From NCBI RefSeq assembly GCF_900104535.1, contig NZ_LT629710.1, forward strand, positions 4,127,501 to 4,191,500: a DNA stretch of 64,000 bases, in the 5' to 3' direction. Each line of letters begins with the position of its first letter. Positions within the stretch are counted from its first letter, which is position 1. Position numbers and translations under genes: made by a program. The notes beneath the pieces were generated by a model. That model was not told the DNA's origin. It worked only from the letters and a program-made list of their open reading frames with translations, and did no database searches. This document shows, one piece after another, positions 24,041 to 34,684 of this stretch. This DNA comes from Nakamurella panacisegetis (GTDB lineage Bacteria > Actinomycetota > Actinomycetes > Mycobacteriales > Nakamurellaceae).

Positions 24041-25154
24041 CGTCGGTACCTCGCTCGGTCGACAGATTCAATCTTCGTTCACGCGCGGACGGCTGCATCC
24101 TACGCGCGGCGGGCCTATTGCGTCAGCATGGTAGGCGCGCACTCAGTGGCCAAGCGACCAACCGCCGTCAGCAGGATGCGCAGACGCCAGGCGCGCCTGC
24201 GAAGCGTTGAGTCAAGCCGAAGAACTCCAGGGTTCGTTTGGTTAGGGCTTGACGCAGTAGAGAGAGATCCATCGTGGACAGGGCGATGTAGTTCCAGTTG
24301 GCGCCATCTACGGCAGCTTGCCGGTCTCCGCGCATCGCGCTGCGCGGACGCAAGTTCGCGCTTCGGAGCGCCAGGGCCCGCGGCCGGCAGCGGCGGGAAA
24401 CGGACCCTTGCCCATCTCAGATGGCCAGGGATATTATCCACGGCCGTAATTGCTTCCTGCTGAACGATTCATGGGCGAGGGTGGGAGCCGGACTACCCAA
24501 CTGCCGTTCTACGTCAGCGCTTTCTCTTCGGTGGCTCTGGCTGTTGAAACTCATCAAACCGACGGCACAGTAGTGCTTTGTTTTCGACGGTCCTCGCCGC
24601 GGTCGGCAACGGTTCGGTCCGCCGTCCTGCCCCTGGCGAGCCGGTGTGGCTCGAAGGTCTGCCGCCAGCCGGCGTTCGCCACCCCGCCTGCCCGTCGCCC
24701 CACTGGCCGGATCATCCCAAACACGGCGCGACCTTGACGCGACGGGCCCCACAGCAGAGCGTACGGACCTGTCACGGTCAGCACAGGGCTATCCGGGCCG
24801 GGCTCGACCGGTAGAAACCAGCGTTGGTCGTCCTCGGCGTGGCCGACCAGCCGGAGTTGTTCGCCGAGAACGCCTGGGCGGCCCCCGGTTCGGAGGCTAT
24901 CCGCGTCTGCGGGTCCGAGTCCCTTTTGAGTGCGCCGGGAGTTGCTTGTCGCCAACGCTCCGCCGATCTTGATGGGGATGGACAAGCGCCTCGGCCCGAT
25001 CACCTCAGTCGGCCGCTGCCGCCCACAGCAAATCGACAGACGCCCAGTCCGATGACACTGCAGCCGAGCATCTACATTCGACGAGCACGCCTGCTGACCC
25101 GCAGCACTCTGAGTGTTGCGGGTCAGCTGTCCGGCCTGCGGTGATCCGACCGGA
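24041..25154. other. Gene-poor decayed stretch
   Basis: No convincing gene in 1.1 kb. Minus-strand 24554-25003 is open and contains natural-looking WFLPVEPGPDSPVLTVTGPY, and 24168-24353 contains MDLSLLRQALTKRTLEFFGL; neither has a good start or a family I know. I read the stretch as remains of lost genes. No tRNA seen. Confidence 0.4.
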
Positions 25155-25856
25155 TTAACCGAGCAATTCGATGAGGGTCCGGGCGACCGCCTCGCCGGAT
25201 GCCGGGTTCTGGCCGGTGATCAGGTTGCCGTCCACTTCGATGTGCGACTGCCAGGCGACGCCCCCGGTCACGGTCGCTCCGCCGGCCCGCAGTCGGCTCT
25301 CGAGCAGCCATGGGGCATTGGCGTCCAGGCCAGTCTGCTGTTCCTCTTGGTCGGTGAATGCAGTCATCCGCCGGCCGGTGAACAACCAACTCGTGTCGTC
25401 GCCTGCGGCGAGGAAACTCGCTGGGCCATGACAGAGCGAGGCGACGATCTTTGTCGGGTCGGGGAGCATCGCGATCAGGATGCGACCGATATCGGGGTCG
25501 ACGGCGAGGTCCTGCATCGGACCGTGTCCGCCGGGAATGAGAACTCCGTCGAAGGCGGCCGGGTCGATGTCTTCCAGGCGCTCCGGGGCATCGAGCACGT
25601 GCTGCACCGAACGTAGGTAGTCCGCGAACTGATCCGCCTTCGCCGCGTCACCGTTGTTCCCGGCAGCCGAGAGGCTCACCTGATCCGCTGCCGGGACTCG
25701 GCCGCCCGGAGTGGCGACGGTGACGTCAACGCCGGCCTCGGAGAGCAGCTGATGCGGAACGGCGAACTCCTCGGCCCAGAACCCCGTGGGACGCTGCACT
25801 CCGTTCCTCTGGCTCCAGACGCGCGCTCCCGAGAGAACTATCAATACTCGTGACAT
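25155..25856 (-). CDS. DJ-1/PfpI-family protein (type 1 glutamine amidotransferase-like)
   Basis: 233 residues. VLIVLSGARVW opens the flavodoxin-like fold; AFDGVLIPGGHGPMQDLAVD and KIVASLCHGPASFLAAGDD hold the nucleophile-elbow cysteine and adjacent His. An Hsp31/YajL-type member with an inserted cap (GFWAEEFAVPHQLLSEAGVD), thus likely a glyoxalase III, deglycase or chaperone-like cytoplasmic enzyme against reactive carbonyls. Divergent from an AraC regulator 164 bases away, which probably controls it. Confidence 0.88.
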   Translation of the reverse strand: MSRVLIVLSGARVWSQRNGVQRPTGFWAEEFAVPHQLLSEAGVDVTVATPGGRVPAADQVSLSAAGNNGDAAKADQFADYLRSVQHVLDAPERLEDIDPAAFDGVLIPGGHGPMQDLAVDPDIGRILIAMLPDPTKIVASLCHGPASFLAAGDDTSWLFTGRRMTAFTDQEEQQTGLDANAPWLLESRLRAGGATVTGGVAWQSHIEVDGNLITGQNPASGEAVARTLIELLG

Positions 25857-26020
25857 AGGTCGATTTCCTCGCTGTTCGTGCGCCGGGACCCTGACTGGCT
25901 CCCTGACCGCAATATCGAGCGTACGAACTGCAGGTGAGCAGCGGAATGACTCAGCGGATCGATCTCATGCCCATTCGTCTCAACAAGTGTCTATTCTGAG
26001 CATGTTGGTAGCATCGGAAG

Positions 26021-26944
26021 GTGACACCACTTGAAGATGTACTTGCAGTGGCCGGCGTGCGCGGATCCCTCACCGCGCCGATCGATGCGGGCGCTCGCTG
26101 GGGAGTACAGGTCGACGCCGTTTCCGAGGCGGCCTTCCACGCGGTCACCGAAGGGGTGGCCTACCTCACTGTGCCGGGCCACCCGACCGTGCGACTCATG
26201 CCAGGTGATGTCGTCCTCCTGCCCCGGGGCGCTGCTCATGGTTTCGCCAGCGACCCCGACGAACCGCTCGTTCCGTTCGACCGGATGGCGTACGCCCGGA
26301 GTCAGGAGCCGGGTGACGTCCTCCTGCTCGGTGACAGGCCAGCGCCGACTCGGGTGCTGTGCGCTTTTTACGCTCACGATCCAGCCAGCGGTGTGCCGTT
26401 GTTCGACCTGCTGCCGGAGATCATCTCGATACCGGCGGCAGCTGCCCAGGGATCGGTGGCATCCACCATTCGTCTGCTCAGCGACGAGACGTCAGAGCCA
26501 CGCATGGCATCCCAGACGATCATCGACCGGCTCGTGGAAGTGCTGCTCATCCAGGTGCTTCGTTGCTGGCTGCTGGAGAACGATTTCACGGATGCGTCAT
26601 GGCTCCGAGGTCTGGCCGACCCGGTTGTCGGTCTCGTCCTGTCAGCGCTGCACGATCGGCCCGAGCATCACTGGACCCTTCCCGAACTCGCCTCGATCGC
26701 GCACGTCTCCCGCGCCACGCTCAGCCGCCGCTTCACGGCCACGGTGGGAACCACGCCCTCGGCCTACCTGACGCGTTGGCGGATGGACCTCGCCGCACAC
26801 CGGCTGCGCGAGACCGGCGGACGCGTGCACGAGATCGCTCGAGCAGTCGGGTACCAATCGGAGTTCGCGTTCTCGCGGTCGTTCGCGCGCGCGCACGGAA
26901 TTCCCCCGCAGCGGTATCGCACGGAGTTCCGAGCACGACGCTGA
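26021..26944 (+). CDS. AraC-family transcriptional regulator with N-terminal cupin
   Basis: 307 residues from a GTG that lies six bases behind TAGCAT (leaderless) and also has GGAAG directly upstream. The N-terminal half is an AraC_binding cupin (VRLMPGDVVLLPRGAAHGFA), the C-terminal half holds two helix-turn-helices: WTLPELASIAHVSRATLSRR and HEIARAVGYQSEFAFSRSFA, ending GIPPQRYRTEFRA. Divergent from the DJ-1/PfpI gene, its most likely target. Confidence 0.9.
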   Translation: MTPLEDVLAVAGVRGSLTAPIDAGARWGVQVDAVSEAAFHAVTEGVAYLTVPGHPTVRLMPGDVVLLPRGAAHGFASDPDEPLVPFDRMAYARSQEPGDVLLLGDRPAPTRVLCAFYAHDPASGVPLFDLLPEIISIPAAAAQGSVASTIRLLSDETSEPRMASQTIIDRLVEVLLIQVLRCWLLENDFTDASWLRGLADPVVGLVLSALHDRPEHHWTLPELASIAHVSRATLSRRFTATVGTTPSAYLTRWRMDLAAHRLRETGGRVHEIARAVGYQSEFAFSRSFARAHGIPPQRYRTEFRARR

Positions 26945-27607
26945 CCAGGGCGTAGGAGTCGTCGGCCCCGCGAGAGCGCCCGAAACCGGCTGGCCAGGCT
27001 ACCGATGACCATCTTCAGCAACCGGTCGGCCGGGATCAGGTCGCCCCCCGGTCGCAAACCCTCCAGCGGCAGATGGGTAGAAGGGTCACATCGTGTCGGG
27101 TCGATCCCGCAAGGGATGAGGTTGAACGAGCGTTCGGAACCGGGCGGCCGCGAAAAGAGCAGGTGCTCGAGCGCGAAAACGGCGTGCAGGGGCGAATGCG
27201 TCGCAGATGACGAGGATCTCGAGTTTCGCGCGCGTGGTCATGAGTCGCCAGGTCGATTGAACCTCGGCCATCTCCGGTAGTGACCGCTCGGTCATTCCCG
27301 CACGGTACGCGCTGAGCCTGGCCGGCCTCGAACTCTGCAGCCCTCGACGGGCCCGTCGCCGCCAGGTCATATCGAGCCATTCGCAGCCCGGCCACCCGGC
27401 CACCCTGGGCGATAAGGAGCCGTCGATCGCCGGTAGACCACCGTCAGATCCTGTCGTCAGATGAGTCTCGACCAACATCCCCGGGCCGTCGACTAGGGCG
27501 TGCGGGCGGCGAACGGCCAGCGCTCCGGACTGCACCAGCTGGCCGACCTCGATGGCTAGAGCCGCCCACGCCCCGCGGGCCCGACCCCCAGGTGCGAAGC
27601 TGACCCC
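26945..27607. other. Non-coding or decayed stretch
   Basis: No gene supported. A minus-strand piece reads LEGLRPGGDLIPADRLLKMV (around 27000-27060), which looks like the end of a lost protein, and nothing else has coding character. The long open minus-strand frame through 27086-28375 is a shadow of the membrane-protein gene. Confidence 0.4.
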
Positions 27608-28348
27608 ATGCCCGGTCAGAACAACAACGAGGAAGAGATACCGGTGTCGGCCCACCCCGGACACCGTTCCCGGCAGGATGGGCGCGGTGAGAACCGGCTG
27701 CCGCCGGCCCTGGCCGTCGTGCTCGCCGGTCTGCTCTACGCCCTCCTGCCCGGGCCACTGCTGCTCGGTCCGAGACTGCTGGTCCCGATCCTCGAACTGG
27801 CCCTGCTGGTGGCACTCATCGGCACCAACCCGTGGCGGCTGACACGCGAGACGCGGTGGTCGCGGCGCGCCTCGATCGGACTGGCCATCCTCATTGCGGT
27901 CGCCAACGTCACGGCTCTCGGGCTGTTGATCCACCAGCTGGTCAACAGCAGCGTCAAGTCCGGCAGCGGTCTGTTGCTGGCCGCGCTGCAGGTCTGGGTG
28001 ACCAACGTGATCGCCTTCGGACTGCTCTACTGGGAGCTCGACCGCGGCGGTCCGGTGGCCCGAAGCCAGCTGCCGCGCAACCAGATCCCGTTGGCCGACG
28101 TACGTTTCTCGCACGACGAGGACCGGGACACCGTCGTCGAGGTGTCGCGTGGCTCCAGCAAGGTGGCCGACTGGATGCCGACCTTTGTCGACTACTTCTA
28201 CCTGTCCGTGACCAATTCCAGCGCGTTCGGCCCGACTGACACTATGCCCCTGTCCAGCCGCTTCAAGATCTTGATGGGCATCCAGGCGACCGCCGCGCTG
28301 CTGACCTCCTTGTTGGTCATCGCTCGGGCCGTCGGCGCTCTGACTTGA
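27608..28348 (+). CDS. Integral membrane protein, conserved, five hydrophobic segments
   Basis: 246 residues. A polar 45-residue N-terminus, then hydrophobic segments (about 35-50, 55-75, 92-112, 120-140 and 218-240). The segment between the last two, FVDYFYLSVTNSSAFGPTDT then MPLSSRFKILMGIQATAALL, resembles the pore-like region of DUF1345/two-helix potassium channels, but the TVGYGD filter is absent, so ion conduction is unproven. Start is the ATG at 27608; ribosome site weak. No neighbour suggests a partner. Confidence 0.75.
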   Translation: MPGQNNNEEEIPVSAHPGHRSRQDGRGENRLPPALAVVLAGLLYALLPGPLLLGPRLLVPILELALLVALIGTNPWRLTRETRWSRRASIGLAILIAVANVTALGLLIHQLVNSSVKSGSGLLLAALQVWVTNVIAFGLLYWELDRGGPVARSQLPRNQIPLADVRFSHDEDRDTVVEVSRGSSKVADWMPTFVDYFYLSVTNSSAFGPTDTMPLSSRFKILMGIQATAALLTSLLVIARAVGALT

Positions 28349-28928
28349 ACACGGGCCGGTGGCCTGTGCACCCATCGATCAGGAGTATCCCGGCCGCCCC
28401 GACACCGATGTCATCCCCGGGGCCGGTCACCCGGATCTGACCGCCGGATACGGTCGATGGCCGTCGGTGCTGGCTTGGTGCCTGGACCCGTCCACCCGGC
28501 TGACCGCCCGGATCCGACCGATCGAGATCACTAGGTTCCCGACAACTCAACTCGCTCCAATCCCCTGCTGCCCCTCGACTCATCGTGGGAACAAAAGTGC
28601 ACCTACAGGGGTCGGAGGTCGGGCCGCCTCCCGCTACCGGGATGACTGGGACGGCATCAACACGGGCGGCGAATGCCCACCTGGCCACGCCATTGGTTCG
28701 GCAGCGTTGAGAGTTTGTGGCGACCGAACTTCCCGCCGTTCAACGGCGATCCAAGGGTGCTCTGCGAACTCGTCGACAACCCGGAGCGGATCCGGATCTT
28801 GGCCCAAGGTGAGCCCTACCGAGCTGTCCCGACTGGCCGGTTCGCCCGGATTGTCGTGAGGTGGTCTGCCGTGAGGGGTAACAGCAGAAGCTCCCACCCC
28901 TGCGGGCTGCGGGTTTAACGTCGAAGCC
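28349..28928. other. Long upstream region of the XRE gene with one weak small ORF
   Basis: 580 bases. The only frame with some coding look is plus 28673-28918 (81 residues, with LCELVDNPERIRILAQGEPY and GRFARIVVRWSAV), without a clear ribosome site or known family. TAACGT lies seven bases before the XRE start and may be its leaderless -10. Confidence 0.35.
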
Positions 28929-29819
28929 ATGGACAACGGCAGCGAGGTGCATGGCTTCTTGGTCTCCCGCCGTGGGCGCATCACCCCGGCCGACGCCGGC
29001 CTGGTCGACGACCGCACCCTGCGCCGGGTTCCCGGACTACGTCGCCGCGAAGTCGCTGTGCTGGCCGGAGTTAGCGTCGAGTACTACACCCGTCTCGAGC
29101 GCGGCAACCTGCGCGGCGCTTCCGATTCAGTGCTGGACTCGATCGGACGTGCCCTGCAGCTGGACGAGGCCGAACGGGCACATCTGTTCGACCTGGCCCG
29201 CGCGCAAGGGGCGCCGCGCAAGCGGGCCAGGCACCGCCCGCAGCAGGTCCGCCCGGAGGTGCAGGCCACCCTCGACGCGTTCACCGGCGGCCCGGCATTC
29301 GTCCGCAACGGCCGCCTGGATGTGCTGGGCACCAACTTGTTGGGCCGTGCCGTGTACGAAGAGATGTTCCAGGACCGGATCGAGCCGCCGAACCTGGCCC
29401 GCTTCGCGTTCCTCGATGATCGCGCGCGCCGGTTCTACCCGGATTGGGACCGCGCAGCCGACGACACCGTCGCCATTCTGCGCTCGGAGGCGGGCCGGGA
29501 ACCATACGACGAGGACCTGACCGCGCTCGTCGGTGTCCTGTCGACCCGATCGTCGGAGTTCCGGCAGCGGTGGGCCGCCCACAACGTCAAGCAGCACTAC
29601 AGCGGCAAGAAGCATTTCCACCACCCCGACGTCGGGGATCTCTACCTGGCCTACCAGGCGCTTGACCTGTTCGCCGAGCAGGGACTGTCCCTGCTGGTCT
29701 ACACCCCACAGCCGGGCACCGGCACCGACGAAGCACTACGCCTGCTGGCCAGCTGGTCCGCCACCCCGACGAACCTTTCCGCAGACACAAGTACGGCCGC
29801 GGCGGGCACGTCGCGATGA
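28929..29819 (+). CDS. XRE-family regulator with MmyB-like ligand-binding domain
   Basis: 296 residues. A Cro/C1 helix-turn-helix (GLRRREVAVLAGVSVEYYTR, about residues 36-55) is followed by the MmyB-like domain (PAFVRNGRLDVLGTNLLGRA, the FLDDRARRFYPDWDRAADDT block and LYLAYQALDLFAEQGLSLLV), which in family members binds a fatty-acid-like ligand. Eighty-one bases upstream of an aldo/keto reductase gene on the same strand, a very common pair in Actinomycetota, in which the regulator controls the reductase. Confidence 0.92.
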   Translation: MDNGSEVHGFLVSRRGRITPADAGLVDDRTLRRVPGLRRREVAVLAGVSVEYYTRLERGNLRGASDSVLDSIGRALQLDEAERAHLFDLARAQGAPRKRARHRPQQVRPEVQATLDAFTGGPAFVRNGRLDVLGTNLLGRAVYEEMFQDRIEPPNLARFAFLDDRARRFYPDWDRAADDTVAILRSEAGREPYDEDLTALVGVLSTRSSEFRQRWAAHNVKQHYSGKKHFHHPDVGDLYLAYQALDLFAEQGLSLLVYTPQPGTGTDEALRLLASWSATPTNLSADTSTAAAGTSR

Positions 29820-29882
29820 CCACTCCGGCCACCCGGGCCATCACTTTGCGGCCGACTCCGTCGGCCGCCACCGCCGATTTGA

Positions 29883-30887
<1,005 letters not shown>

Positions 30888-30946
30888 CCCACGACGCCAT
30901 CCATCACCACAGGACCCCAACCCTGAATGATCTTGAGGAGGTCAAT

Positions 30947-31273
30947 GTGACGACCCCGCAGCCGTCCGGCGCGCAGAAGATGTTCGGCGACTTCGCGCCG
31001 GCCCTGGCCAACTACACCGACGACGTCCTGTTCGGCGACGTGTGGAAGGACCCGGCCCTGGCCCCACGTGACCGGAGCCTGGTCACCATCGCCGCCCTGG
31101 TCACCTCCGGCAACACCGACCCACTCGCCTACCACCTCGGCTACGCCGAGGACAACGGTGCCACCGAGGAGGAACTGATCGCCGCCATCACCCACCTGGC
31201 CTTCTACGCCGGCTGGCCAAAAGCCATGGCAGCCATGGCCGTGGCCAAGAAGGTATTCCGCGGCGACACCTGA
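30947..31273 (+). CDS. Carboxymuconolactone decarboxylase-family protein
   Basis: 108 residues from a GTG with GAGGAGG seven bases upstream. All-helical CMD fold: KDPALAPRDRSLVTIAALVT then HLGYAEDNGATEEELIAAIT and a FYAGWPKAMAAMAVAKK end. Peroxidase-type members have a CxxC/CxxxH redox site; here no cysteine occurs at all (GNTDPLAYH in that place), so it is a gamma-CMD-like protein without thiol chemistry. Fifty-nine bases behind the aldo/keto reductase, likely the same operon. Confidence 0.88.
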   Translation: MTTPQPSGAQKMFGDFAPALANYTDDVLFGDVWKDPALAPRDRSLVTIAALVTSGNTDPLAYHLGYAEDNGATEEELIAAITHLAFYAGWPKAMAAMAVAKKVFRGDT

Positions 31274-31458
31274 TCTGTTGAGCTTCCGACGCCTTCGCAA
31301 GCCAACCCCGGAGAAGAAGCCAGAGAGCTACAGATCGAATCGGGCGGGCCGGCGCGTGCGTGCAGCCGGTCTCTGTTAGCCGAAGCAGCGAGGAGCTCAT
31401 CCCGTCGTCCGCACTCGCGCCGGTTGGCAAGGTGTCGGACTTTGGACAAGATGGAGTG

Positions 31459-32274
31459 ATGTCATCCCAACCGGCACTGAGTAATGAAGACCTGGCCGGG
31501 TCCTGGCAAGAACTTGGCGTGCGCCCGGGAGACGTGCTGATGGTCCACGGCTCACTGTCGGCGTTCGGCCCAGTTCACCTCGGTGCTCAGGGCATCATCT
31601 CTAGTCTTCGCACCGCCGTCGGTCGGTCGGGCACGCTGGTGATGCCGGCGTTCACACCGCGGATCGCTGATCCATCACCGCAGACCAGCGGACTTTGTGC
31701 CCAGACCCAACACGGGCGTGACGCCGTCCCCGACTTCGACGCGACCGGCCCCAGCCAGATGGGCGCGATCTCCGAGGCACTGCGCAAGTCCGCGGACACG
31801 GTGCGCAGCACTCATCCGCAGGTGTCGGTGATCGCGCAGGGACCTGCGGCGGCAGAGATCGTTGCGAAACAAACCCTTGGCTACGCCGTCGGCCGCCAAT
31901 CTCCGTTCGCTGCTGTTCGCAGATTGAACGGCCGCATTCTGCTGCTCGGGGTGGGCCACAACCGCAACACCTTCCTGCACCACGCTGAGAGCCTTTGCCC
32001 ATTGCATCGACGAAAGCTGCGGCGGTTCCCGATGAGGGTCCAGGGGGAACGAGTCTGGATCGAGGCGCCCGACGTCGCCGATGACCTTGACACCCTCTTT
32101 CCGCGCGTCGGCCTGGAATTCGAGGAACTCGGAACAACGACGGTGGGCCAGATCGGCCGGGCGCATTGTCGGCTGTTGGATGCGGACAGCTTCGTCGACT
32201 TCGCCGTCGGTCGACTGGAGCACTACCTGCGGCTACTGCCGGTAGGCGCGCCGCCGCCGTCACCAGCCCGATGA
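31459..32274 (+). CDS. AAC(3)-family aminoglycoside N-acetyltransferase-like protein
   Basis: 271 residues from the ATG at 31459; the frame is open 33 codons further up but the family starts at LGVRPGDVLMVHGSLSAFGP. Other family blocks are GTLVMPAFTPRI, VRSTHPQVSVIAQGP, ILLLGVGHNRNTFLHHAES with the catalytic-region histidines, and a RAHCRLLDADSFVDFAV end. Members acetylate N3 of 2-deoxystreptamine aminoglycosides, but many chromosomal homologues (YokD/FrbF type) act on other acyl acceptors, so resistance cannot be claimed. No neighbour in an operon. Confidence 0.88.
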   Translation: MSSQPALSNEDLAGSWQELGVRPGDVLMVHGSLSAFGPVHLGAQGIISSLRTAVGRSGTLVMPAFTPRIADPSPQTSGLCAQTQHGRDAVPDFDATGPSQMGAISEALRKSADTVRSTHPQVSVIAQGPAAAEIVAKQTLGYAVGRQSPFAAVRRLNGRILLLGVGHNRNTFLHHAESLCPLHRRKLRRFPMRVQGERVWIEAPDVADDLDTLFPRVGLEFEELGTTTVGQIGRAHCRLLDADSFVDFAVGRLEHYLRLLPVGAPPPSPAR

Positions 32275-32646
32275 TCCTTTCCTGGCTTCCACCCGGTTGC
32301 GGAGGGCGAGACGGTCGTTGTGCGCCTTGGCGCGCCGTCAGGCCGCTGACCCACAGTTCTCTCGAAAATGCGAGCCGAACGGCCACAGAGCCGATCTTGG
32401 GAATCCTGGAACCGGTTCGGCACGGCTGTTCCTCGCAGTTTCACAACAACTTCGCGACAGGCCGCCTCCCTGTGCCGAATTCTGTCCGCTGATTTGATCA
32501 CGACAAAAGAATGGACCATCCGAGGTCCACGCCGAGCAGCCCAGCCCGGAGCCACCGCGCGTCCTCCTACCGCCCGGGGGGCGGCACGGTGGTCCTGACG
32601 GATGTCTGGGGCTCAGCCGATGCGGCATCCCGCCTCAGACGAGGAT
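32275..32646. other. Intergenic region, no gene seen
   Basis: 372 bases between convergent genes without coding signal. Contains GAACCGGTTC (32409-32418), which resembles the core of the LacI operators of the 45-52 kb locus but stands far from any promoter I can see. Confidence 0.4.
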
Positions 32647-33684
32647 TCAGGTGTTCGCCGGCGTTTGCACTTTCGGGCCGGCCGCTCGCTGCTCTCGGGC
32701 ACGCGGGGTGCTCACCCGCCGGCCCGCAGGCTGCGACGAGCGGGCTTGCGTGACCGCATCCGGAACCCCGCTGGTCTGGCCACCCTGCCGGCTGATCTGC
32801 GGGACGTCTGCCCGCTTCACGACGGTGATCTTGGAGGCACCGCGCCCGGTCTCCTCGACCATCGGGGCCTGTACCCTCCGGGCCGCGCCGTTGTCCGGGC
32901 CCTTCCCTAACGGGCGGCCGGAAGTGTCCAGCAACTGCTTTTGCCCGGCGGCCTCCTGGTGCCCACGCAAGCGGGCCACGGTATCCACCCGCGCGTTTCC
33001 ACTGGCAGCGATCCGCTGGCGGGACAGCTCCGCCAACCGTGCCAGGTCACGTTGCGGGTCCTTCGTGGCAGGAAGCTTGGCGCCGAACGCCTGCTGGTAG
33101 GGACCAAGGGTGATGTAGTCGTAGGTGATGTATCCGCCCGAGGCCAGAGCCCACGGGCCGGAGATCGCGCCGAGGAAGTCGACCTGGTACGGGTAGCCCG
33201 GTTGCCACCATCCGGGCAATGCGAAGTCACTCACGATGTTGCCGTTGGGTGCCTCGTAGTACAGGGAGTTCTCGCAGGGGTCGGCGACCTCCTGAATGAT
33301 GATGATGCCTGTCCCATCACCGAAATCGTAGAGGGCCCAGGTATCCGCCTGCTGATCGGCAGCCATCTCCATCAGCTCGTGCGACAGCACACCGGAGACG
33401 GCGTACCCGTAGTCGTTGCACAGTCCGGCGAAAATGACCGCGTACGGTTGGAAGTTGTTGTCGATCCAGTGGTATCCGAGAGCCCCTTGCGGGTCACTTG
33501 CTCCCGGATAATCGACAATGATGATCGGCGCGCCCCACCCGTTGATGTCCAGGTAGCAGTCTATACCCCAATACCACCAGAACTCATTGGAGATCTGCGA
33601 CTGCAGGTCCGGTACCACGGATTGCAGTTCAGCATCAGAAAAGACTGACGATGCATTGTAGAACGAGACATATCCACCACTCAT
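32647..33684 (-). CDS. Zincin-like protein with HELxE motif, probable metallopeptidase-fold
   Basis: 345 residues, GAGGAT upstream. No signal peptide. VSGVLSHELMEMAADQ (His102, Glu103, Glu106) followed by VADPCE and IVSDFALPGWWQPG follow the order SHELxExxxDP...EVxDPxE...VSNFVxPxWF that I know from a family of zincin-like hypothetical proteins. The usual third ligand pattern of HExxH is lacking, so catalysis is unproven. The C-terminal 130 residues are a basic, Gln/Arg-rich disordered tail. Single gene with lower GC in its first half. Confidence 0.6.
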   Translation of the reverse strand: MSGGYVSFYNASSVFSDAELQSVVPDLQSQISNEFWWYWGIDCYLDINGWGAPIIIVDYPGASDPQGALGYHWIDNNFQPYAVIFAGLCNDYGYAVSGVLSHELMEMAADQQADTWALYDFGDGTGIIIIQEVADPCENSLYYEAPNGNIVSDFALPGWWQPGYPYQVDFLGAISGPWALASGGYITYDYITLGPYQQAFGAKLPATKDPQRDLARLAELSRQRIAASGNARVDTVARLRGHQEAAGQKQLLDTSGRPLGKGPDNGAARRVQAPMVEETGRGASKITVVKRADVPQISRQGGQTSGVPDAVTQARSSQPAGRRVSTPRAREQRAAGPKVQTPANT

Positions 33685-34050
33685 AGCAAATCCAATCCTC
33701 GAACTATTCCAATTATGGGAAAGTTGATCGACTAGTGACGGACCAGATCATGTTCATGACCGGCGGTGAACGGGAGACAGTCATTTGTATCGTCATCGAG
33801 CAAACTCCTTTGAAAAGGCGTAGGACCTTCAGTATCTACCCTCGTACACTTCCGGGAGCGGTGAATACTCCGATGCTGCAAGAATTACTCGTACGAAGCC
33901 ATCGGCGTCGGCGTTGGGGTGAAACTCCGTACGACGGACATCCCTCTGTCGCAGGAGTCCGGACCCGGTTTGATACGGCCACGACCGGCAAGGGAAGGCT
34001 CGGACGCGGGCTGCAGCGTGCCCTTGAGGACAGCGTCCGTGCGATCGCTG
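33685..34050. other. Intergenic region, no gene supported
   Basis: 366 bases, lower in GC near 33685-33880. A plus-strand frame from 33735 is open but reads as low-quality sequence antisense to nothing known. Probably promoter of the zincin-like gene plus spacer after the tetR-type gene. Confidence 0.4.
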
Positions 34051-34626
34051 TTACGACGCGTCTTTTGGCGGCGCACCCGTCCGGTGATCGGTGCTGGGGT
34101 CGGTGAGCATGCGGTGCGTGAGGTCGAGCCGCGCCTGCGCCAACCTCTCCGGCAGGCGGCCGCCGGCCTGGAGGGTGGCCAGGCCGTGCAGCGCCGCCCA
34201 GGCAACCTCCGCCCGGGTGCCGTCGGCGTCGGGAAATGCCTCGCGGATGCCGGCGAAGGCACGTTGCAGGGGTTCAGGGGTGTCGTCGGCCGCGAACGCC
34301 AACCCGGAGGGCAGCGAGAACATCGCCTCGTAGACGCGCGGGTGCGCCGCCGCGAAGTCGAGGTAGGCGCGCATCCGTGACATGGGTGTGGCGTCGACTG
34401 CGTCGAGTGCGGCAGCGACGTCGCTGAAGCCGGTGAGCGCCACTGCGTCGACGAGCGCCTGCCTGCTGTCAAAGGCCGAGTAGAGGACCGGCTGGGTCAC
34501 GCCGAGCTCGCCGGCCAGGCGCCGCATCGTGACCGCAGGCCAGCCGTCACGCTCGGCGACGTCGCGGGCGACCCGAATGACCTGGTCGCGCCTCGAGTTG
34601 AGATCCGGTGCGGGGCGAGGAGACAT
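34051..34626 (-). CDS. TetR-family transcriptional regulator
   Basis: 191 residues. N-terminal helix-turn-helix WPAVTMRRLAGELGVTQPVL then YSAFDSRQALVDAVA, ligand domain with AYLDFAAAHPRVYEAMFSLP (WHG-type C-terminal domain). TAGTCT lies six bases before the ATG on the minus strand, a leaderless layout. Divergent from a small membrane protein, with a perfect TAACGCCGTTA palindrome between them that both genes could share. Confidence 0.9.
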   Translation of the reverse strand: MSPRPAPDLNSRRDQVIRVARDVAERDGWPAVTMRRLAGELGVTQPVLYSAFDSRQALVDAVALTGFSDVAAALDAVDATPMSRMRAYLDFAAAHPRVYEAMFSLPSGLAFAADDTPEPLQRAFAGIREAFPDADGTRAEVAWAALHGLATLQAGGRLPERLAQARLDLTHRMLTDPSTDHRTGAPPKDAS

Positions 34627-34649
34627 GTATGTAGACTACCATCGTTAGA

Positions 34650-34660
34650 TAACGCCGTTA
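34650..34660. promoter_or_regulatory. Candidate TetR operator
   Basis: TAACG-C-CGTTA, a perfect 11-base palindrome, lies in the 58-base divergent gap, 24 bases from the tetR-type start and 25 from the membrane gene. Flanking GTTAGA copies on both sides extend it. Confidence 0.6.
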
Positions 34661-34684
34661 GACAACCTGGAAGGGCTCTTCATC

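Noticed and set aside
24115..25003. Possible genes in the gene-poor stretch
   Set aside because: Open frames on both strands lack ribosome sites and known families; only short pieces look coding.
27086..28375. Long minus-strand ORF of 429 codons
   Set aside because: It is antisense to the membrane-protein gene at 27608-28348, which has membrane helices and natural composition.
32409..32418. GAACCGGTTC as a further LacI operator
   Set aside because: Only the ten-base core matches; it l lies between two convergent genes with no promoter, so chance is more likely.
33735..34106. Plus-strand ORF of 123 codons
   Set aside because: No ribosome site, no recognisable domain, and its second half is antisense to the TetR gene end.
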